This document shows, piece by piece, positions 17,442 to 27,527 of a stretch of 64,000 nucleotides of DNA. The position numbers were made by a program, and so were the translations under genes. Below the pieces are notes generated by a model that saw only the letters and a list, made by a program, of their open reading frames with translations, had not been told where the DNA came from and searched no databases. Every line of letters begins with the position of its first letter. The first letter of the stretch is position 1. This stretch comes from Paenibacillus marchantiae (GTDB lineage Bacteria > Bacillota > Bacilli > Paenibacillales > Paenibacillaceae): contig NZ_CP118270.1 in NCBI RefSeq assembly GCF_028771845.1, positions 1,736,001-1,800,000 on the forward strand, written 5' to 3'.

Positions 17442-17810
17442 TCATTTATTCAGCGGTGAGTTCTCATACCCCGGATCATCATAATCCGTATCTTGCAGCC
17501 GTGAAAGTACATTCATGCTCTCAATCGCCTGCCTAGTATCCGAAGTGCCATGGTCGTAAAGAAACGTGTACAGCAACGTCATGCCATCTGAGAATTGTTC
17601 TGTAGCCTCGTCATGATCCGCTGATTTGTAGGGTACCGGAGCCCGTTGCAATGTATAGGCATCTTCATCCTCCAGCACTTTCATCAGGTCTTTCAGCCGG
17701 TTTAGCTGTTCATCGTCCACCATGATTTCAAACGGTGTTGATTCGTTCTTGGTCTGTTCAATAAGATTATGGGTTACCGATACATAGTAATGCTTTTTGC
17801 CGTCCTGCAT
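17442..17810 (-). CDS. Conserved-looking hypothetical protein, 122 aa
   Basis: I do not recognise this family. The protein is acidic and soluble with no signal or membrane segment: KKHYYVSVTHNLIEQTK, then a helical region VDDEQLNRLKDLMKVLEDEDAYT, then GMTLLYTFLYDHGTSDTRQAI. It looks like a compact alpha/beta protein. It follows the UvrD-type helicase gene on the minus strand, but a strong terminator lies between them, so it is probably a separate transcript. It ends with its own terminator. The reading frame is real by its ordered composition and its position between two terminators. Confidence 0.7.
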   Translation of the reverse strand: MQDGKKHYYVSVTHNLIEQTKNESTPFEIMVDDEQLNRLKDLMKVLEDEDAYTLQRAPVPYKSADHDEATEQFSDGMTLLYTFLYDHGTSDTRQAIESMNVLSRLQDTDYDDPGYENSPLNK

Positions 17811-17834
17811 AATCCAACCTCCATTCTAAAATGG

Positions 17835-17875
17835 AAAAAAGACGCTTCTACTGTTAATAAACAGCAGGAAGCGTC
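17835..17875 (-). terminator. Terminator of the UvrD-type helicase gene
   Basis: On the minus strand GACGCTTC and GAAGCGTC pair, with CTGTT/AACAG inside, followed by TTTTTT. Confidence 0.85.
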
Positions 17876-17895
17876 CTGAAACGAATGGCAATTGT

Positions 17896-20562
17896 TCATC
17901 TTCCGAACCGCCCGGTTACGGGAACCTTACGGGTACTGGACTCCATTGTACCTGAACATAGCGGACAAGCCGGGGGGCCAGACGCCGCCTTTTTGGATAC
18001 CTTGGCTGAAGGACCATCGTGTTTCTGGCGCAGCCATGCTTTGCAGGTGGAAGAACTGCACTTCCAGATCGCTACGGTTTCTGTACGTTCTGTACCTGAA
18101 GATTGCGACCCCGAACTGTTGGAGGACGAAGCTGCCTGATTCACACCCGTGGTGCTGAACGCCGTGTGATTGCGAATCACCCCGCTGCCGCGCCGCTCAC
18201 TGAGACGATCCTCGTCTCGTTCATCGAGTACTTCAAAATCACGCCGATCACTTTGACGGATCGCGCTGCGCTGATCTGCACCACGCTGAACTGGACTTAC
18301 TGCATCCCGTCCCTGCGGCCGCGAACCTGAACGGGCGTATGCTGCATTTCCATTTCTAGTTCTACTCTCATTGCCGTTAGCTTTACCATTCGTGTTCCCG
18401 TTCCCCTTCCAGTTGCTGCTACCGCTGCCGTATGACGCGTGATTGCCAGTCTGGCTTTCCTCGCGTTTTTTGCGTTTGTCTGGTACCTCCATGCCGAAGG
18501 CCTCCAGCAGAAAGCGGGAAACGTCCGCCGGTTTTCCGTGATGACTGGCGGGAGAAGTGATGTATAAATACTGTTTGGCCCGTGTGATTGCGACATAGGC
18601 GAGTCGTCGCTCCTCTTCCAGAGCCATGTCCAGTTCGGCATCGGTCTGCTGTACGGTAAGAGCAGCCTTCTGGTCTTCAGGGATATCCTGCCGCAGTGCC
18701 GTGCTGTGAGGTACGATTCCTTCGCTGGCACCGATCCAGTATACACATGGGAATTCAAGTCCCTTGGCCCGGTGAATCGTCATCAGTTGGACTGCATCGC
18801 TGTCCTGTGAACGGCGCAGTGATTCCATCTCGCGGTGTCTGCGGGACAGTTCATCGGCGAATTGGATGAACTCTTCAACGGTTTCGAATTTTTTGGCTGC
18901 AGCTTCGAATTCGTCCAGTGTCTCCAGCATCGTTTCCTTATAATGGGTAAAGATGCTTGGATCACCGCTTTCCATATACTTGTCGTAAAACTGGCGGCGC
19001 ATCTCTTGGATCGCGATCACTGGTTTCAGCTTCGTCAGTGATTTGATCAGCTTGATGCGTTCCTTGACCTGTTCCTGCTGAAAAGGCTTCAGCTTGTCCC
19101 ATTTGGCCAAATGGATAAGCGGATATTTCTTCGCTTGCTGCTCTTCACTGCGCTGAATCCACTCCAGTCCGGCATCTCGGGATACATAGAGAGGCCCAAG
19201 CGCACTCGGCAGAGCATCTACAGCACGTGGATTCAGGGACAAGCGCATATGATCCATTAACGGTCGAATCAGTGACTGGTCATAGAAGACCGGGGAAGCG
19301 CCGTGTTGTACAAACGGCACATCTTTTAACACAAGCTGCTCAAATATAGCCCGACTGCTACTTGCTGTCCGGTGCAGGATCGCGATATCCCGATAGGTAT
19401 GCAGACCTTCCTCGACTTGCTGACACAATTGGTTAACAACCCAAGCTGCTTCTTCCTCGGTATTGGAGGGGGTGGCAAACCGAGGCGCATCTCCACGATG
19501 CCCGGCTGCGCGCAGCCGCTTGTCACGTCTTCGTTTGTTCCGGGCAACCAATTCGCTGCCCAGTCCCAGAATACGCGCATCGCTACGGTAATTAATATCC
19601 AGCGTCACGATGCGTGCACCGGGGTAAACTTTATCGAATTCCAAAATGGATTCCTGCCGTGCACCATTAAACGTATAGATCGTCTGGTCATCGTCTCCCA
19701 CAACCATCAGGTTGCGGTGGGCGGCAGCCAGTTTTTGTACAATTTCATATTGCAGACTATTCGTATCCTGGAACTCATCGACCATGATGTACTGAAAACG
19801 CTGCTGAAGCGGCCCCAGTACAGCAGGATCACGAAGCAGAGCGGCAGCTCGCAGCAAAATATCATCAAAATCCATTTTGTTGCGATCCCGCTTCCAGGCT
19901 TCATAACCAAGGAGAACACGTTTGGCATCTCGTTCCTCCTGTGATTTTTCGGGAAGATCGCTCGTCTCTGAGCCTTGCATTTTCCAAGCGGACAGCATAG
20001 CTAGCAGACTCTCAGGCTGAAATGCCTCACTCATGCCATTCTGACGCAAAAGCATCTTGAGCACCGTATGCTGCGCACGGGACTCGCCAAAAATCTCCTC
20101 CTGCACGCCGTAATGACGCAGCAGTGTCAACGCGAACGAGTGGAATGTACGGGCCTGCACCGCTCGTGCGGCTGCGGGACGAATGCCAGGCAGCGATGCG
20201 ATGCGGTCTTTCATCTCAGTGGCAGCTTTGTTCGTGAACGTCACCAGCAGGATGCTTCCCGCGTGAGCACCACTAACCTCCATCAGGTAGCCGGCTCGTG
20301 CAGCCAGTACGGTTGTTTTGCCGCAGCCTGCTCCTGCGAGAGTCAGCAGGGGTCCTTTGCCGTGGCGAACCGCTGAGATCTGGGGTCCGTTCAGACGGAT
20401 GCCTACCTCTTCCAGAGAGCGGAAATAAGGCGCATCCCGTTCATCGCTGGCAACGAGCTGCCTACTGGTCTCCAGCGGAGCTGAAGGGGACTGGGGCAGT
20501 GATGCCGCCGGGGTAACCCCGAGCGGACGGGGGTAAAACGTTGAGTTCGGACTTAACATCAT
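17896..20562 (-). CDS. UvrD/Rep-type superfamily 1 ATP-dependent DNA helicase with a zinc-ribbon-like tail
   Basis: An 888-aa helicase. The Q-motif and Walker A read LNGPQISAVRHGKGP and LAGAGCGKTT; motif II is VDEFQDTNS, motif III VVGDDDQTIYTFNGA, motif IV LDINYRSDARIL, motif V LMTIHRAKGLEFPCVYW and motif VI AYVAITRAKQYLYIT. It should unwind 3'-tailed DNA in repair or replication restart. The motor ends near residue 690. It is followed by a disordered Asn/Gly/Arg/Ser-rich linker (about 690-810) and a C-terminal cysteine cluster WKCSSSTCKAW...ACPLCSGTMES resembling a zinc ribbon. PcrA usually lacks these, so it is a separate paralogue. AGAGGTGG precedes the ATG. Confidence 0.9.
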   Translation of the reverse strand: MMLSPNSTFYPRPLGVTPAASLPQSPSAPLETSRQLVASDERDAPYFRSLEEVGIRLNGPQISAVRHGKGPLLTLAGAGCGKTTVLAARAGYLMEVSGAHAGSILLVTFTNKAATEMKDRIASLPGIRPAAARAVQARTFHSFALTLLRHYGVQEEIFGESRAQHTVLKMLLRQNGMSEAFQPESLLAMLSAWKMQGSETSDLPEKSQEERDAKRVLLGYEAWKRDRNKMDFDDILLRAAALLRDPAVLGPLQQRFQYIMVDEFQDTNSLQYEIVQKLAAAHRNLMVVGDDDQTIYTFNGARQESILEFDKVYPGARIVTLDINYRSDARILGLGSELVARNKRRRDKRLRAAGHRGDAPRFATPSNTEEEAAWVVNQLCQQVEEGLHTYRDIAILHRTASSSRAIFEQLVLKDVPFVQHGASPVFYDQSLIRPLMDHMRLSLNPRAVDALPSALGPLYVSRDAGLEWIQRSEEQQAKKYPLIHLAKWDKLKPFQQEQVKERIKLIKSLTKLKPVIAIQEMRRQFYDKYMESGDPSIFTHYKETMLETLDEFEAAAKKFETVEEFIQFADELSRRHREMESLRRSQDSDAVQLMTIHRAKGLEFPCVYWIGASEGIVPHSTALRQDIPEDQKAALTVQQTDAELDMALEEERRLAYVAITRAKQYLYITSPASHHGKPADVSRFLLEAFGMEVPDKRKKREESQTGNHASYGSGSSNWKGNGNTNGKANGNESRTRNGNAAYARSGSRPQGRDAVSPVQRGADQRSAIRQSDRRDFEVLDERDEDRLSERRGSGVIRNHTAFSTTGVNQAASSSNSSGSQSSGTERTETVAIWKCSSSTCKAWLRQKHDGPSAKVSKKAASGPPACPLCSGTMESSTRKVPVTGRFGR

Positions 20563-20627
20563 TCATCCACCTCTATATGCATTCAGGGATAGGACTATCC
20601 CGGCTTAAAAGTAATTCATTTGCCCTT

Positions 20628-20656
20628 TTCACAATCACATTGTAAATTGGTATGAT
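20628..20656 (+). promoter_or_regulatory. Sigma-A-like promoter with no close gene
   Basis: TTCACA and TATGAT are 17 bases apart. The nearest downstream start codon is about 250 bases away and has its own promoter, so this one would make a long leader or a small RNA. The 130 bases after it contain CCGCC/GGCGG and GGGCC/GGTCC hairpins. Confidence 0.5.
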
Positions 20657-20790
20657 AGGGATAACCGCCCAAGTAGGCGGATCAGTAGGGCCAAAGCTTC
20701 ATTATACCCGAACGTATGGTCCTGACGAAAGCCCCCGAATTCATCCAGCATCGGCAGAAAACGGGCATTCACGCGAGATTTCGCAACTTT

Positions 20791-20819
20791 TTGGCATGAT
20801 ATCGTATAAGTTATATACT
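20791..20819 (+). promoter_or_regulatory. Sigma-A-like promoter of the zinc-ribbon gene
   Basis: TTGGCA and TATACT are 17 bases apart, about 80 bases before the zinc-ribbon gene. Confidence 0.65.
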
Positions 20820-20908
20820 ATAAAAAAAAATCAAATGAAAATGAGTTTTGGAACAAATGGGTGTTGAATCAAAAGGTTCAACTCTGACGGGACAGAGGAG
20901 GAGAAGTC

Positions 20909-21700
20909 ATGAAACTGCTTCAGCGAATTAAGAACGGAGCAAACAAAGCAACAGAGCGTGCCCAGCACGCCGTTGAAATCGGAAAAATAAATAATCAGAT
21001 TGTGGGCTTGCAGCAGGAACAGGAAGTCCATTTTACAGATATGGGTCGTATCTTCTATGAAGGTTATCGCGCACAGGACATGACGCGTGCCGAAAAAGAG
21101 ATGGTGGATCTATCGGGATTGTGCGATGAATTGCAGGATGAGATCGATGGTCTGCGCAACAAGATTGCACAACTCAAAAATGAGCGCTTATGCGAGTGTG
21201 GACACGTCGCTTCACTGGATGCCAACTTCTGTCCGAAATGCGGACGCAAGTTGGGTGAATTCAAACCCGCAGCAGCATCTGTAGGGGCGACAAACCCTGC
21301 GAGACAGGAAGCAGCTGTGGCCCAAAGCCCGGAGGGACCAATCTATGATGCGCCAGCTGAAGAGGAACTGGAGGAAGCTGAGCCGTATCACACGGTAATT
21401 CCGTCCATTGCGGACCTGGAGACCGAATCCGAATATAACAGTACGGAATTTACCCAAGAGGAAAAGGAAGCGTTCGATGCCGAGTGGGAACGCCGTCGGG
21501 ATGAAGAAATGCAACGGGAGCGCGAGCGCCAGCAGGAGCTGGATGAGCGCATTCGGTACTGGAAAGAAAATAATCCGATCGTGAACACGGTGGACGTACA
21601 GACGGAAGTGCCACGCGAAATGGTGAATTGTCAGATTTGTACAGCAGAGCTTCCCAAAGGTTCGAAATGGTGCCCACGCTGCGGAGCAGAACAGATTTGA
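20909..21700 (+). CDS. Zinc-ribbon protein with coiled-coil and two CxxC pairs of ribbons
   Basis: A 263-aa soluble protein. The N-terminal third (about 1-90) is helical and charged (NNQIVGLQQEQEVHF, ELQDEIDGLRNKIAQLK), likely a coiled coil. A first zinc ribbon CECGHVASLDANFCPKCG is near residue 93-110. A long acidic low-complexity linker follows (about 115-235), including a Glu/Arg helix EEMQRERERQQELDERI. A second ribbon CQICTAELPKGSKWCPRCG closes the protein. No enzyme domain is present; a scaffold or nucleic-acid binding role is possible. AGAGGAGGAG precedes the ATG. Confidence 0.82.
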   Translation: MKLLQRIKNGANKATERAQHAVEIGKINNQIVGLQQEQEVHFTDMGRIFYEGYRAQDMTRAEKEMVDLSGLCDELQDEIDGLRNKIAQLKNERLCECGHVASLDANFCPKCGRKLGEFKPAAASVGATNPARQEAAVAQSPEGPIYDAPAEEELEEAEPYHTVIPSIADLETESEYNSTEFTQEEKEAFDAEWERRRDEEMQRERERQQELDERIRYWKENNPIVNTVDVQTEVPREMVNCQICTAELPKGSKWCPRCGAEQI

Positions 21701-21709
21701 TGCAGTAGA

Positions 21710-21739
21710 AGCGCTGCCGAATCAATGTGTGGCAGCGCT
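21710..21739 (+). other. Hairpin between the zinc-ribbon and TrmB genes
   Basis: AGCGCTGCC pairs with GGCAGCGCT across a 12-base loop. There is no T-tract, so it may be an attenuator or mRNA processing element between two adjacent genes. Confidence 0.5.
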
Positions 21740-21768
21740 GGTTGCTTACAGCATGGGGGGACGGGAAT

Positions 21769-22566
21769 ATGGACCAACTGCTGCATCATTTGCGTCATCT
21801 GGGGTTTACCGAGATGGAATCTAAAATTATGGTGGAACTCGCTCGCCAAGGCTCAGCCTCGGGATATGAGGTTGCGAAAAGGCTGGGTGTGTCCCGTTCC
21901 AATGTATATGCCACCCTGCAACGGCTGGAACAGCGGGGATTCCTGCGTTGCAGCGCAGGCGAGCCTGCGAAATACAGTGTCTTGAAGCCTGAGGAGATGA
22001 CAAGTATGATCTCCGGTCAGATGCGTGCATCCCTTGAATATGTGCAGAGCAGTATGCCGCAGCATGAGCCGGAGAAGCCGGTCTTTTACAATATTGAAGG
22101 CGACAAAAATGTATTTGAGAATCTAAGCCGTGAACTGGCTGAGGCCAAACATGAGATTGTGGTGGACGTATGGCGTGAGGAAGCAGAGTTGTTACGTGCA
22201 GACTTGCAACGTGCTGAAGACCGAGGTGTGCGCCTGTTATGGTCATGTGATGGTGGAGAGGGTATTATGGATCAGCCCGCTCCTTGGCCTGGTTTGCCTT
22301 CATACGGAGCAGGGAATGGCCGGAAGTTCTCTTTAGTGGTAGATCGTCGTTGGTGCATGTTAGGGATGCGCGGAGAATCTTGCGCCACTCAGGCGATGGT
22401 GACAGAACATCCGGTCATGACCGGACTGCTGTTGAATCATTTTGCTCAGGAATTGGTGTTGTATGAACTGGAGCAGGACATGGGGGAGGAACTGGAGTCT
22501 CGATACGGGCCTCGATACCAAAACCTGTCAGCACGTTATTGGTCAGTACCTTCAGATATCCTATGA
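21769..22566 (+). CDS. TrmB family transcriptional regulator
   Basis: A 265-aa regulator. The N-terminal winged helix reads HHLRHLGFTEMESKIMVEL, GSASGYEVAKRLGVSRSNVYATLQRLEQRGFL, the hallmark of TrmB HTH domains. The C-terminal part has a TrmB effector-like region: VFENLSRELAEAKHEIVVDVWREEAELLRADLQRAEDRG (sequence split here only for reading), similar to phospholipase-D-like folds. TrmB proteins usually sense sugars, but the ligand here is unknown. The ATG at 21769 follows GGGGGGACGGG and starts cleanly at MDQLLHHLRHLGF; an upstream in-frame start at 21727 lacks a ribosome site. It lies close behind the zinc-ribbon gene. Confidence 0.85.
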   Translation: MDQLLHHLRHLGFTEMESKIMVELARQGSASGYEVAKRLGVSRSNVYATLQRLEQRGFLRCSAGEPAKYSVLKPEEMTSMISGQMRASLEYVQSSMPQHEPEKPVFYNIEGDKNVFENLSRELAEAKHEIVVDVWREEAELLRADLQRAEDRGVRLLWSCDGGEGIMDQPAPWPGLPSYGAGNGRKFSLVVDRRWCMLGMRGESCATQAMVTEHPVMTGLLLNHFAQELVLYELEQDMGEELESRYGPRYQNLSARYWSVPSDIL

Positions 22567-22593
22567 ACTCCAAAATACATGCTTAAAGGAAGC

Positions 22594-22626
22594 AGGCGTT
22601 GCCATGAGGCAGACGCCTCTTCTTGC
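22594..22626 (+). terminator. Probable terminator after the TrmB gene
   Basis: AGGCGT and ACGCCT pair with GCC/GGC inside. The downstream tract is only moderately T-rich. Confidence 0.5.
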
Positions 22627-22754
22627 TAGTTAACAGAAGCAGTGATGTTCATCACAGCAAATGTTCCCTGTTGAGCTAATGTAATAGGGTATGAATTCAT
22701 GCTATTTTTGAGAAAATGAAGCTATGAACGTAACTTCATCATAGGCAAAATTGG

Positions 22755-23438
22755 TTAGTTTTTGGGCACGTGAACTAACGCTTCAAGTACATCGATATAA
22801 TATTCCGTACCGTGTGGCACGAACTCGGCTGCTCTAATCTCGCGCATGTGACGTGTTTGAACGTGAAGAGGAACAGAGCTACTATTTGCCTGATCCACCT
22901 GATTGGACGCTGACTGCACGGCTTGCACTCCCGCGGCTTGAATCACATGAGTTTCGCCACGGAACAAGGCAATCAAGTCATCCAAAGGCACTTCGTATAA
23001 GCTGTCGACTTCGCTTACCTGCAAGGTATAGGCTTCTAGAGGCTGGTTCAAGCACAGTCCAAAGACGGAGCTGAATTCCCGATCGATAAAAGGTACACCG
23101 CGAACCTGCCCTTCAAGTTGCTGTCTTGCTGTCAACAGGTAGGTCAGCGTTTCAAAAGGTGCTTGCACGCCCAGTTCTTCCTCCAGCTCACGACTGGCTT
23201 CATGCAGCTGTTCGCCGGCTGTGAGATGCCCTGCTGCGGTAATGTCGTAACATCCGGGGAAGGTATCCTTGATATCCCGTCTTCGCTGAAATAGAACCAA
23301 CCGCTGTGAGCCTTCGTCCCGCACGATCCAGCAGTGGAATGAACGGTGCCAGAATCCCTTGGCATGAACCACGCTGCGCAGCTCTGTACCTATCCAATTT
23401 TGCTGATTGTCGTAAATATCGAAACGTTCTGGGGTCAT
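22755..23438 (-). CDS. NUDIX hydrolase
   Basis: A 227-aa NUDIX protein from the start chosen here. The NUDIX box is AGHLTAGEQLHEASRELEEELGV, matching GX5EX7REUXEEXGU. The N-terminal part (ERFDIYDNQQNWIGTELRS, FWHRSFHCWIV, RRRDIKDTFPGCYDITAAG) resembles the IPP-isomerase-like/YfcD subgroup, which hydrolyses nucleoside-diphosphate derivatives. The ATG at 23438 is preceded by AAGGAG at normal spacing; an in-frame upstream ATG at 23462 lies before the ribosome site and is unlikely. Confidence 0.88.
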   Translation of the reverse strand: MTPERFDIYDNQQNWIGTELRSVVHAKGFWHRSFHCWIVRDEGSQRLVLFQRRRDIKDTFPGCYDITAAGHLTAGEQLHEASRELEEELGVQAPFETLTYLLTARQQLEGQVRGVPFIDREFSSVFGLCLNQPLEAYTLQVSEVDSLYEVPLDDLIALFRGETHVIQAAGVQAVQSASNQVDQANSSSVPLHVQTRHMREIRAAEFVPHGTEYYIDVLEALVHVPKN

Positions 23439-23517
23439 GATACGTATCTCCTTATATAGCAAGTTTTAAAGTTCAAAATTTCACAAAGTATGTTTTAAAC
23501 GAAAGGGGAACCATCTT

Positions 23518-23820
23518 ATGGAATGCATTGTACACTTTCAGGTCATTTATCCGCAACCTCAGGAACGTAAAAGTCTTAGAGGATTGATTATGGTAGGGCA
23601 AGGTCAGGAACCGGCGAATAGCCAGCTAACAACGATGTTTAAGGATATGGGATTCAACGTACGTCTGGAAGACGAGAGCCAATTGTTGTTTAAACCTGTG
23701 GATGCGTCGATGAATTTTGATTATATCCGGGTAACAGAGCTCGATACCGGGGAAGAGGTTTATAAGGAAGATCGGGATTTGAAGTCGATTTTGGAGCACT
23801 TGTTGCCGCGTCGATTCTAG
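23518..23820 (+). CDS. Hypothetical protein, 100 aa
   Basis: I do not recognise this family. The protein is small and soluble: MECIVHFQVIYPQPQERKSL, then GLIMVGQGQEPANSQLTTMF, then LEDESQLLFKPVDASMNFDYIRV and a helical end DRDLKSILEHLLPRRF. The pattern of alternating strands suggests a compact alpha/beta domain. AAAGGGG precedes the ATG. It is divergent from the NUDIX gene. Confidence 0.65.
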   Translation: MECIVHFQVIYPQPQERKSLRGLIMVGQGQEPANSQLTTMFKDMGFNVRLEDESQLLFKPVDASMNFDYIRVTELDTGEEVYKEDRDLKSILEHLLPRRF

Positions 23821-23886
23821 TTTGTAAGCATGGTGAGCGTAAGATAATAATGACATTAGAGCAACATACCTGCTTGTGAGATAAAG

Positions 23887-23915
23887 AAAGGCCCCACCTT
23901 TACGGTGAGACCTTT
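23887..23915. terminator. Hairpin between the convergent hypothetical and mscL genes
   Basis: AAAGGCCCCACC and GGTGAGACCTTT pair with two mismatches. On the minus strand it is followed by CTTTCTTT and could end mscL transcription. Confidence 0.55.
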
Positions 23916-24105
23916 CATGTGGTTGCCGATTTGATTCCACCCGCTCCGTGCGGGATTGCAACAACACGGATGAAGAAGCATGACGGACAGATCAAGCAGG
24001 AGTTTTTTTACATAAGCCTTTATATATTAACAATTATCCACTACTGTTCTCTATAGAGAGTTTGGGTACACTGTAAATTCTGATGCACTTCAAGCATGGA
24101 AACGA

Positions 24106-24600
24106 TTAAGCCGTTGCGCCGTTACCTTCAGCTTCCAGCTCTGAAGTACAGTGCGAACAGCGAGTAGCCGCAGCCGGAATTTCGGACAGACAATATTTGC
24201 AAGCCTTGGTCGTTTTTTGCGGCTCGGGCTTTTTGTGTTCTTTGCTTTTGATGTAATTGATACCCTTCACCAGCATGAAAATACAGAAAGCGACGATGAG
24301 AAAATCAATCATCACGTTGATGAACTGCCCATATGCAATCACCGTAGCGCCAGCCTCATTGGCTTGAGCGAGAGTTGTGATCTCCTGTCCACTGGCAGTT
24401 TTCATATCCCAATCCAGATTAATGATTTTCTGACTGAAATCAACACCCCCAAGCAGTTTACCTACCGGTGGCATGATAATATCATTCACGAGGGACGTGA
24501 CAATTTTACCAAAAGCAGCCCCGATTATGACACCTACTGCCAAATCGATGACGTTGCCACGTACAGCAAATTCTTTAAATTCCTTTAGTACGCCTTTCAT
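24106..24600 (-). CDS. mscL: Large-conductance mechanosensitive channel with C-terminal zinc ribbon
   Basis: MscL opens under membrane tension and releases solutes during hypo-osmotic shock. The 164-aa protein has the family start [37 protein letters not shown] (first transmembrane helix, shown only as a landmark region about residues 1-37), the periplasmic loop, and the second helix around [19 protein letters not shown]. The cytoplasmic tail ends in [19 protein letters not shown], a double CxxC zinc ribbon. MscL forms with this kind of tail occur in several bacteria. AAAGGAG precedes the ATG. Confidence 0.95.
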   Translation of the reverse strand: MKGVLKEFKEFAVRGNVIDLAVGVIIGAAFGKIVTSLVNDIIMPPVGKLLGGVDFSQKIINLDWDMKTASGQEITTLAQANEAGATVIAYGQFINVMIDFLIVAFCIFMLVKGINYIKSKEHKKPEPQKTTKACKYCLSEIPAAATRCSHCTSELEAEGNGATA

Positions 24601-24889
24601 GTCTGCAAATCTCCTTTACCAAATATATTCATAATACAGGCGGCGTTTCCATCGATTCTCCGTTCGGACACGCGCTTCCGTTCTCATATTGTACATAAAA
24701 AAACCGCAGCAATCATCCCTTTAATGCAAATTAAGACAAGTTTCCGCAACTTCCATGAAAATACTTCTTTATTTCACAGCGCCGATTCGGTATACTTCTA
24801 ACATTATCAGTTCCGTTCATACTTTTACATTCAGGTTCGCGATCATACATTGTAACGAATCATGGAGCTCTAAAAATTTAATATGCCGA
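24601..24889. other. Divergent spacer between mscL and the guanine riboswitch
   Basis: About 290 bases without a credible gene. It should hold the promoters of mscL (minus) and of the xpt riboswitch transcript (plus). The only plus-strand candidate I see is weak: TTTACA near 24825 with TACATT 16 bases on. Confidence 0.4.
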
Positions 24890-25857
<968 letters not shown>

Positions 25858-25858
25858 T

Positions 25859-27220
25859 ATGGCACGCGAACGTATTTTTCAGCGGCATCGTCACCCGATC
25901 AAAACCTTTTCTCTGGGTCTCCAGCACGTTCTTGCGATGTATGCAGGAGCTGTCGTTGTACCGATTATTGTCAGCAAGGCCCTTGGTTTTACTACGGAGC
26001 AGTTGACCTATCTGATTGCGATTGACCTGCTCGCCTGTGGTGTGGCAACACTGCTTCAGGTATGGGGCAATCGTTTCTTCGGAGTGGGGCTGCCCGTCAT
26101 GCTTGGTTGTGCATTCCAGGCTGTATCACCGATGATTTTAATTGGGATGAAGAGCGGTGTGTCTGCCATTTATGGTGCGATCATTGCTTCAGGGATATTC
26201 GTTGTATTGTTCTCGGGCATTTTTGGCAAATTGATTCGGCTCTTCCCGCCAGTCGTCACTGGATCAGTAGTAACCATTATTGGTCTGACCCTGATTCCGG
26301 TTGCGTTCAACGATCTCGGCGGCGGTCAGGGCGCAGAAGATTTTGGCAGTGGTGTTCATCTTCTGCTCGGATTCGGCGTATTGGTGTTCATCATTCTGAT
26401 GACACGGTTCACGACAGGATTCGTTCGTTCTATCTCGGTGCTGATCGGCCTTCTCGTGGGCACAGTGGCAGCAGGGCTTATGGGTGAAGTTAACTTTGCG
26501 CCAATTCGCGAAGCGAGCTGGTTTCATGTCGTGCAGCCATTTTACTTTGGTACACCGACGTTTGAGATTGTGCCGATTCTGACCATGATTCTAGTGGCGA
26601 TTGTCAGCGTAGCTGAATCTACTGGTGTATTCATGGCTCTTGGAAAAATTTTGGATAAAGACCTGTCTTCCAAAGATCTGGCCCGTGGCTACCGTGCAGA
26701 AGGTTTGGCGATTGTGCTGGGTGGTATCTTCAACTCATTCCCTTACACGACCTATTCACAAAACGTAGGGCTTGTACAGATGACTCGAGTCAAAACGCGC
26801 GATGTTATCGTTGTAGCGGGTGGGCTGCTTGTGGTTATCGGCTTTGTACCGAAGATTGCTGCATTGGCACAGCTAGTTCCAGGTTCTGTTCTTGGTGGGG
26901 CCATGGTTGCATTGTTCGGTATGGTGGTATCGTCTGGTATTCGTATTCTGGGCAGCCAGGTTGATCTGAACCGTCATGAGAACCTGTTCATCATTGCCTG
27001 CTCTGTAGGCATGGGGCTGGGTGTAACGGTTGTGCCTCAATTGTTCGCAGGTGCGCCGGACTGGGCACAGATTATGCTCGGTAACGGAATTATTGCCGGT
27101 AGCTTTACGGCCATTTTCATGAATTTGCTGTTTAATGGTCTGGGTACTCAAGCAACGGCTGCCAAAATGGCTGAACGTCAAGCGGATGTGATCCTTGGAG
27201 ATAACGGCAAGTCGGCGTAA
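25859..27220 (+). CDS. pbuX: Xanthine permease, NCS2 family
   Basis: A 453-aa membrane protein that imports xanthine with protons. It begins ARERIFQRHRHPIKTFSLG, contains YAGAVVVPIIV, the family motif VVTGSVVTIIGLTLIPVA and NSFPYTTYSQNVGLVQMT, and has about 12-14 hydrophobic segments. The start at 25859 is one base after the xpt stop, with GAGGAGG in the end of xpt serving as ribosome site. It shares the guanine riboswitch with xpt, as in B. subtilis. A terminator follows at 27401-27450. Confidence 0.94.
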   Translation: MARERIFQRHRHPIKTFSLGLQHVLAMYAGAVVVPIIVSKALGFTTEQLTYLIAIDLLACGVATLLQVWGNRFFGVGLPVMLGCAFQAVSPMILIGMKSGVSAIYGAIIASGIFVVLFSGIFGKLIRLFPPVVTGSVVTIIGLTLIPVAFNDLGGGQGAEDFGSGVHLLLGFGVLVFIILMTRFTTGFVRSISVLIGLLVGTVAAGLMGEVNFAPIREASWFHVVQPFYFGTPTFEIVPILTMILVAIVSVAESTGVFMALGKILDKDLSSKDLARGYRAEGLAIVLGGIFNSFPYTTYSQNVGLVQMTRVKTRDVIVVAGGLLVVIGFVPKIAALAQLVPGSVLGGAMVALFGMVVSSGIRILGSQVDLNRHENLFIIACSVGMGLGVTVVPQLFAGAPDWAQIMLGNGIIAGSFTAIFMNLLFNGLGTQATAAKMAERQADVILGDNGKSA

Positions 27221-27400
27221 AAAGTAAAGAACTGAAATCATCGTTGTTATTACCCGATGCCTTCAACATGTATATTATGTTAACTTTAAATTCCTCATGG
27301 ATTGAATAATCAATGTTGTGAAGAAAAAAGTTAAACGGCCTGAACTATTCAGGGGATGAATCATCTATCCTGTGAATCGTTATTGAAGGCATAATAAACG

Positions 27401-27450
27401 AAACACCGGAGACTTTGCTCGTTAGAGAGCAGAAGATCCGGTGTTTTTTT
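27401..27450 (+). terminator. Terminator of the xpt-pbuX operon
   Basis: AAACACCGGA pairs with TCCGGTGTTT and is followed by TTTTT. The 180 bases between the pbuX stop and this hairpin hold nothing else I can identify. Confidence 0.85.
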
Positions 27451-27527
27451 GCCCAAAACAAGATGGATTATTATGTAGACTCACATGATGAATTACTTTG
27501 AGATGAAGCCGATAGAAACGTTACATC

